A stretch of 25,075 nucleotides of DNA, taken from positions 1 through 25,075 of the forward strand of contig CAZTVF010000082.1 of assembly GCA_964616985.1 (NCBI GenBank), written 5' to 3'. Numbering within the stretch: the first letter of the stretch is position 1; each line of letters opens with the position of its first letter. The notes under the pieces are model-generated. The model ran no database searches. It saw nothing but the letters and a program-made list of their open reading frames with translations, and was not told the origin of the DNA. This document shows, piece by piece, positions 21,178 through 25,075 of the stretch. A program made the translations under genes and the position numbers. Origin of the DNA: CAZTVF01 sp964616985. GTDB lineage: Bacteria; Planctomycetota; Phycisphaerae; SM23-33.

Positions 21178-22620
21178 ATGCATTTATCAAAATGGATGGC
21201 TTTCTCTGTGACCGTTGCGATGGCGGCGGCCGGCTGCGAGGCCAATCCCAACTGGCAGAAGCGCCAGGTGCCGATCACCACGCCCAAAGAGCAGCTCTCC
21301 ATGGACGCGCCCGCGAGCGCGCCGGCGCCCTCGGCGGCCCCTGCCGCTTCACGCGCGCCGGCCGTCACGACCGGGGCTGCGCCGACGGCGACCTCGCGTC
21401 CCGCGTCTGTCTCGGTGGCGGGCAAACCCATCGAGCGGCCCACGCGGTTGACCGACCTGGTCGGCGGCGGCAGCGCTGCCACAACTGAAGCGGTCAGCGT
21501 CCCGGTGGATTTCCAGCCGGCGGCCACGCCCGGGCCGCTGGCAGCGACGGCGACGGCTGCGACCCAGCCGGTGGCCGTCGCCAAGCCGTCCCCCTCGCCC
21601 TCGGCGGTCCCGGCGGCGCGCGGGGAGCTGGTGGCCACATACGGCCTGCAGGTCAACAATCGCTACATCACCATCGAGGAGATCCTTCGAGCCGCCGCCA
21701 GTGAACTGGCCGAGCTGCCCAAGAACCTCGAGGAAGCTGCCTTCCGCCGCCAGGCCCAGCGGGTCATTCATGACGAGACCCGCATGCAGATCAACAACGC
21801 CCTGATCTTCCCCGAGGCCGAGTGGCGGCTGAACGACGAGCAGAAGAAGTACATCGGCACTGAAATGGACAAGACGCTGCGGGCCCTGATCGCCGAGGCC
21901 GGCGGCAGCCGCAAGAAACTCGAAGAGGTCTTCGCGCAGCGTGGCACGACGCTCGACGAGGCGATGGCCGAGCAGCGCCGTAAGGTGACCGTCACGCTGT
22001 TCCTGCAGTCGAAGTTCTACCCCGCCATCGTCATCAACCGCGGGATGATGCTGGCGTATTACCGCCAGAACAAGGCCAGCAAGTACTCCACCGGCAGGAA
22101 GGTGCAGATGCAGCTGATCGCGGCGCCGCTGGCGGCGTTCCAGCCCGCCGGCGTGCGGAGCGACGAGGCGCTGGCGGCGGCGAAGGTCGAAGCGCGCAAG
22201 CAGATCGAACTGGCCCAGGCGGCGCTGGCCGCCGGCGAGGAATTCGGCGCCGTGGCCAGGAAGTTCTCCAAGGGTTCCAACGCCGATAGTGGCGGCCTCT
22301 ACAGCATGATGGCCGCGGGAAACTTCAAGGACACCAAGGTCGAGGAGGCCGCCTTCGCCCTCGAAGAGGGCAAGGTCAGCGGCATCCTCGAGACCGAGCT
22401 CGGCTTCTACATCGTCAAGGCCAAGGCCGTCCAGAGCAGCGGCGAGATCAGCTTCGAACAGGCCCAGGACGAGATTGAAAAGGCGCTCCACCGCGAGCAG
22501 TACAACAAGCTTTACGAGAAATACATCAGCAGCAAGATGGAGTCCGCCACCATCACCTACTCCGACCGTCTCGAGGAAATCGCCGTCGACAAGGCCGTCG
22601 AACGGTATTGGAAGAAGTAG
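21178..22620 (+). CDS. PpiC-type peptidyl-prolyl isomerase lipoprotein (SurA/PrsA-like)
   Basis: 480 residues. The N-terminus MHLSKWMAFSVTVAMAAAGC ends in a lipobox (A17-A-G-C20), so a lipid-anchored envelope protein. Then a long Ala/Pro/Thr-rich disordered linker to about 145, a helical SurA/PrsA-like chaperone region at about 150-300 (ITIEEILRAAASELAELPK, DETRMQINNALIF), and a parvulin domain at about 306-410: VQMQLIAAP, AAGEEFGAVARKFSKGSNAD, GGLYSM, ALEEGKVSGILETELGFYIV. Usual rotamases read GGDLGW where this has GGLYSM, so catalytic power may be reduced; the chaperone role would remain. It begins 80 bp after mfd, with its own likely promoter. No strong ribosome site. The frame is open farther upstream, overlapping mfd, but lipobox placement fixes the start. 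Confidence 0.87.
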   Translation: MHLSKWMAFSVTVAMAAAGCEANPNWQKRQVPITTPKEQLSMDAPASAPAPSAAPAASRAPAVTTGAAPTATSRPASVSVAGKPIERPTRLTDLVGGGSAATTEAVSVPVDFQPAATPGPLAATATAATQPVAVAKPSPSPSAVPAARGELVATYGLQVNNRYITIEEILRAAASELAELPKNLEEAAFRRQAQRVIHDETRMQINNALIFPEAEWRLNDEQKKYIGTEMDKTLRALIAEAGGSRKKLEEVFAQRGTTLDEAMAEQRRKVTVTLFLQSKFYPAIVINRGMMLAYYRQNKASKYSTGRKVQMQLIAAPLAAFQPAGVRSDEALAAAKVEARKQIELAQAALAAGEEFGAVARKFSKGSNADSGGLYSMMAAGNFKDTKVEEAAFALEEGKVSGILETELGFYIVKAKAVQSSGEISFEQAQDEIEKALHREQYNKLYEKYISSKMESATITYSDRLEEIAVDKAVERYWKK

Positions 22621-22660
22621 GTCGGTTCTTGGTCGCAGTCAGCAGGGGATTCACCCGCAC

Positions 22661-22706
22661 CCTCACCCGGGCCTGCGGCCCGACCTCTCCCTGAAGGGAG
22701 AGGAGT
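22661..22706. repeat. Double-hairpin repeat, copy 1
   Basis: CCTCACCC, then a GGGCC/GGCCC hairpin, then CTCTCCCT-GA-AGGGAGAG, then GAGT. Nearly identical to the two tandem copies at 22822-22918 apart from one missing base in the first loop and changes in the second. Confidence 0.75.
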
Positions 22707-22821
22707 GAAAGCGCGTGGCGTCTTCTTCCCAAAGCCGGCCCACTGCGTGGGTCGGTCTTCCACACTGGCGATTCTTCCGGCGTCCCGGCATCGCCCCGTG
22801 CCATGGCTGCATCCCGCGCAC

Positions 22822-22918
22822 CCTCACCCGGGCCTTGCGGCCCGACCTCTCCCTCAAGGGAGAGGAGTCACCCTCACCCGGGCCTAGCGGCCCGACCTCT
22901 CCCTGGAGGGAGAGGAGT
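22822..22918. repeat. Double-hairpin repeat, tandem copies 2 and 3
   Basis: Two 47-nt copies (22822-22868 and 22872-22918). The CTCTCCCT/AGGGAGAG stems are kept while the loop bases vary (CA, GG), a sign that pairing is conserved. The last copy ends 13 nt before the exporter's stop codon, so it may serve as a terminator. Confidence 0.75.
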
Positions 22919-22931
22919 TACGACCTTCTTC

Positions 22932-25075
22932 CTACGTGAGCTTCTTTCGGAAGCGCGCGAGCGAGAGGCCCAGGATGATGAAGGTGCACACGGCTAGGCC
23001 GGTGATGTGGGGCAGGAGGTCGCGGAAGTCGGCGGCGCGGAGGACGATGCCGCGGAGGATCTCCAGGAAGTAGGTTGCGGGGATGGCGAAGGTCAGGATG
23101 TAGATCGGCCAAGGCATCTCGCTGCGCGGGAACATGAAGCCCGACAGCAGCACCGAGGGCAGCATGATGATGAACGCCGCCTGGATCGCGCCCAACTGCG
23201 TGCGGGCCAGCGTCGAGATCAACAGCCCCAGCCCCAGCGCGCACACCAGGAACAGTGCCGACAGCGACAGCAGCAGCGTGATGCTGCCGTTGATCGGCAC
23301 GCCGAACAGCAGCACCATCACCAGCAGCACCACCATCATCTCGATGAAGCCCGCGATGGCGTAGGGCGCCAGCTTGCCGGCCAGCAGGCCCGCCCGGCCG
23401 ACGGGCGTGACGAACAGCTGCTCCAGTGTGCCCATCTCTCGCTCGCGGACGATGGCGAAGGCGGTCAGGAAGATCGTCACCATCTGCAGGATGATGCCCA
23501 CCAGCCCGGGCACGAAGAAGTGCGAGCTCTCCAGGTCGGGGTTGTACAGCAGCCGCGGGCGCACCTCCACCGGCAGCGCAAGCTTGCCCGACGGGTCGCG
23601 CGCGGGGGCGACGTGGGCGGCATCGCCCGAGGCCATCGCCATCTGGATCGACGTGTTGAGGCCGAGCATGTTCGACGCCTGCAGGGCCATGGTGGCCACC
23701 GTGGCGTCGCTGCCGTCGATGAGCACCTGCACCGTCGCCTGCTGGCTGCGGGCGATGCGGTCGGTGTAGTCCGGCGGGATGATCACGCCCACGCGGCAGC
23801 GGCCGCTGGTGAGGGCGTGGTTGAACGTGTCCTGGTCGCTCGCCCGCAGGGTGATGTCGAACACCCGCGTGTTGGTCATCGCCTCGGCGAGGTGGCGCGC
23901 CTCGGGCCGGCCGTCCAGGTCCATCAGCACCGTGGGGATGTGCTCGATCTGCACCTTGATCGCGAAGCCGAAGATCAGCGTCTGCATCAGCGGCACCAGC
24001 AGCATGAAGAAGATCGAACTGGGCTGACGCCGCAGGTGAAAGAACTCTTTCACCAGCACCGCGCCGAAACCCCAGAAGGGTTTCTTCTCGGCCGGCCTTC
24101 GCCGATGCGCCGGCGCGGGCTGCGGCGGTGAGGCAGGCTCTTGTTCATCGCCGCCCTTTGCCTCCGGCGGCCGCCGACCGGCTGCGGCGGGTCCGTCTGG
24201 AGATCGCGCCGACGCTTCCGAACTAGCCAGCGCGGCGCCGTTCTTCTGCGCCGCCGTCAGCGTCACGAACACGTCCTCCAGCATCGGTGCGATGGGGCGG
24301 ACCGCCACCTCCTGCGGCGGCAGGCCCAGGTCCGCCGTCAGCGACTCGGGGGAGACGCCGGCGTCCATCAGCACGTGAATGCTCTGGCCGAACAATGTCG
24401 CGTCGCGCACCGACGGCTTGCGGCGGATCTCGCCCAGGTGGGCGGCGGCGTGCGGCAGGTCCAGCTCGTACCGCTTCGTGCCCTCGGGCGTGACGGCCGG
24501 CAGCTGCTTGAGTTCATCACCGCTGCCGCACACCAGCAGCTGGGAGTTGTAGATGTAGCCGATGTCGGTGCAGCGTTCGGCCTCGTCCATGTAGTGCGTG
24601 GTGACCAGCATCGTCACGCCCCGAGCGGACAGCTCGAACAGCAGGTCCCACAGCTCGCGCCGCGCCACGGGGTCGATGCCCGCCGTCGGCTCGTCGAGGA
24701 ACAGCACCTTGGGCTCGTGGATCAGCGCGCACGCCAGGGCCAGCCGCTGCTTCCATCCGCCCGAGAGCGTCCCGGCCAGCTGGCGCGTGTCCTCCAGGCC
24801 CGTCAGTTTCAGCACCGCCTGCGACCGCTCGCGCATCCGCTGCGGCGACAGTCCATACACGCGGCCGTAGAAGTCGATGTTCTCCTGCACGGACAGGTCG
24901 CCGTAGAGGCTGAACTTCTGCGACATGTAGCCGATCTGCCGCTTGATCGTTTCGGGGTCGTGGCGGACGCTGGTGCCCAGCACCGTCGCGTCGCCGGCCG
25001 AGGGCTCCAGCACCCCGCACAGCATGCGGATGATCGTGCTCTTGCCGCTGCCGTTGGGGCCCAGCAGGCCGAAGA
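22932..25075 (-). CDS. ABC-2 exporter: ATPase-permease fusion (N-terminus cut by window edge)
   Basis: About 714 residues visible, the first few dozen missing past the right edge. ATPase half: Walker A GPNGSGKST (about 25030-25060), TLSGGWKQRLALACALIHEP (ABC signature), VLFLDEPTAGIDPVARRELW (Walker B) and TTHYMDEAERC (H-loop). A charged Pro/Ala-rich linker follows (about 24050-24250). Permease half: one membrane segment after KEFFHLRRQPSS, a large extracytoplasmic region (DGSDATVATMALQASNMLG), then about five membrane segments with FAIVREREMGTLEQLFVTPV, an ABC-2 signature, and a cytosolic FRKKLT end. In many bacteria (YbhF/YbhS/YbhR type) ATPase and permease are separate genes; here they are one chain. 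Likely exports drugs or hydrophobic compounds; the substrate is unknown. A second permease may lie outside. Confidence 0.9.
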   Translation of the reverse strand, partial: FGLLGPNGSGKSTIIRMLCGVLEPSAGDATVLGTSVRHDPETIKRQIGYMSQKFSLYGDLSVQENIDFYGRVYGLSPQRMRERSQAVLKLTGLEDTRQLAGTLSGGWKQRLALACALIHEPKVLFLDEPTAGIDPVARRELWDLLFELSARGVTMLVTTHYMDEAERCTDIGYIYNSQLLVCGSGDELKQLPAVTPEGTKRYELDLPHAAAHLGEIRRKPSVRDATLFGQSIHVLMDAGVSPESLTADLGLPPQEVAVRPIAPMLEDVFVTLTAAQKNGAALASSEASARSPDGPAAAGRRPPEAKGGDEQEPASPPQPAPAHRRRPAEKKPFWGFGAVLVKEFFHLRRQPSSIFFMLLVPLMQTLIFGFAIKVQIEHIPTVLMDLDGRPEARHLAEAMTNTRVFDITLRASDQDTFNHALTSGRCRVGVIIPPDYTDRIARSQQATVQVLIDGSDATVATMALQASNMLGLNTSIQMAMASGDAAHVAPARDPSGKLALPVEVRPRLLYNPDLESSHFFVPGLVGIILQMVTIFLTAFAIVREREMGTLEQLFVTPVGRAGLLAGKLAPYAIAGFIEMMVVLLVMVLLFGVPINGSITLLLSLSALFLVCALGLGLLISTLARTQLGAIQAAFIIMLPSVLLSGFMFPRSEMPWPIYILTFAIPATYFLEILRGIVLRAADFRDLLPHITGLAVCTFIILGLSLARFRKKLT

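Larger units (their letters stand above)
22621..22931. other. 311-bp gene-free interval between convergent genes
   Basis: Between the stops of the PpiC lipoprotein and the ABC exporter. It contains three copies of a double-hairpin repeat and one unrelated hairpin (CCCAC-TGC-GTGGG core, 22735-22755). No gene is credible. Confidence 0.7.

Noticed and set aside
22661..22918. CRISPR array
   Set aside because: Three copies only, two of them directly abutting, each made of two hairpins; not repeat-spacer structure.

Overview
This is a GC-rich bacterial chromosomal segment. It carries about a dozen complete genes plus two cut by the window edges (leuB at the left, an ABC exporter at the right). The gene content suggests a Planctomycetota bacterium, possibly of class Phycisphaerae: three uroporphyrinogen-decarboxylase-superfamily paralogues that are not heme-pathway HemE, a 3-hexulose-6-phosphate synthase/RraA fusion with its isomerase, an exported SUMF1-domain protein, a long exported ankyrin protein, and many palindromic intergenic repeats. 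The lineage is inferred from gene style; there is no rRNA or other marker here to prove it.

Layout. 1-1109: leuB (5' part) and tadA, both leftward. 1110-1789: gene-free, with repeats. 1790-3076: CNNM/CorC-type membrane protein. 3234-4100 (-): SUMF1-domain protein. 4290-5369: UroD-like 1, convergent with mutS (5790-8465, -) across a large symmetric palindrome array. 8482-8810: a 329-bp element bounded by 30-nt inverted repeats, wedged between mutS and UroD-like 2 (8811-9743, -). 9897-11894: the HPS-RraA fusion and PHI, the two enzymes of formaldehyde fixation/ribulose monophosphate interconversion, with UroD-like 2 reading away from the shared 153-bp promoter region. 12116-12559: Hsp20. 12602-14693 (-): UroD-like 3 and galE. 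14978-17509: ankyrin protein. 17645-21097: mfd. 21178-22620: a PpiC-type lipoprotein. 22932 to the end (-): an ATPase-permease fusion exporter.

How the genes relate. Housekeeping and repair genes (leuB, tadA, mutS, galE, mfd) are mixed with accessory metabolic genes. The most suggestive functional group is UroD-like 2, HPS-RraA and PHI: UroD-superfamily proteins with an HxCG motif often handle methyl groups on corrinoids or thiols, and HPS/PHI capture formaldehyde. A C1 link is plausible but unproven, as no corrinoid protein lies in the window.

The most unusual signal is in the spaces between genes. Five separate intergenic sites carry tandem heptanucleotide arrays, each with its own 7-nt unit, resembling in design the short tandemly repeated repetitive (STRR) sequences of cyanobacteria. 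There are also several families of short palindromes. Three of these end in CTAC (GTAG on the other strand), the head motif expected of REP elements moved by RAYT transposases, and one of the three lies inside the mfd reading frame.
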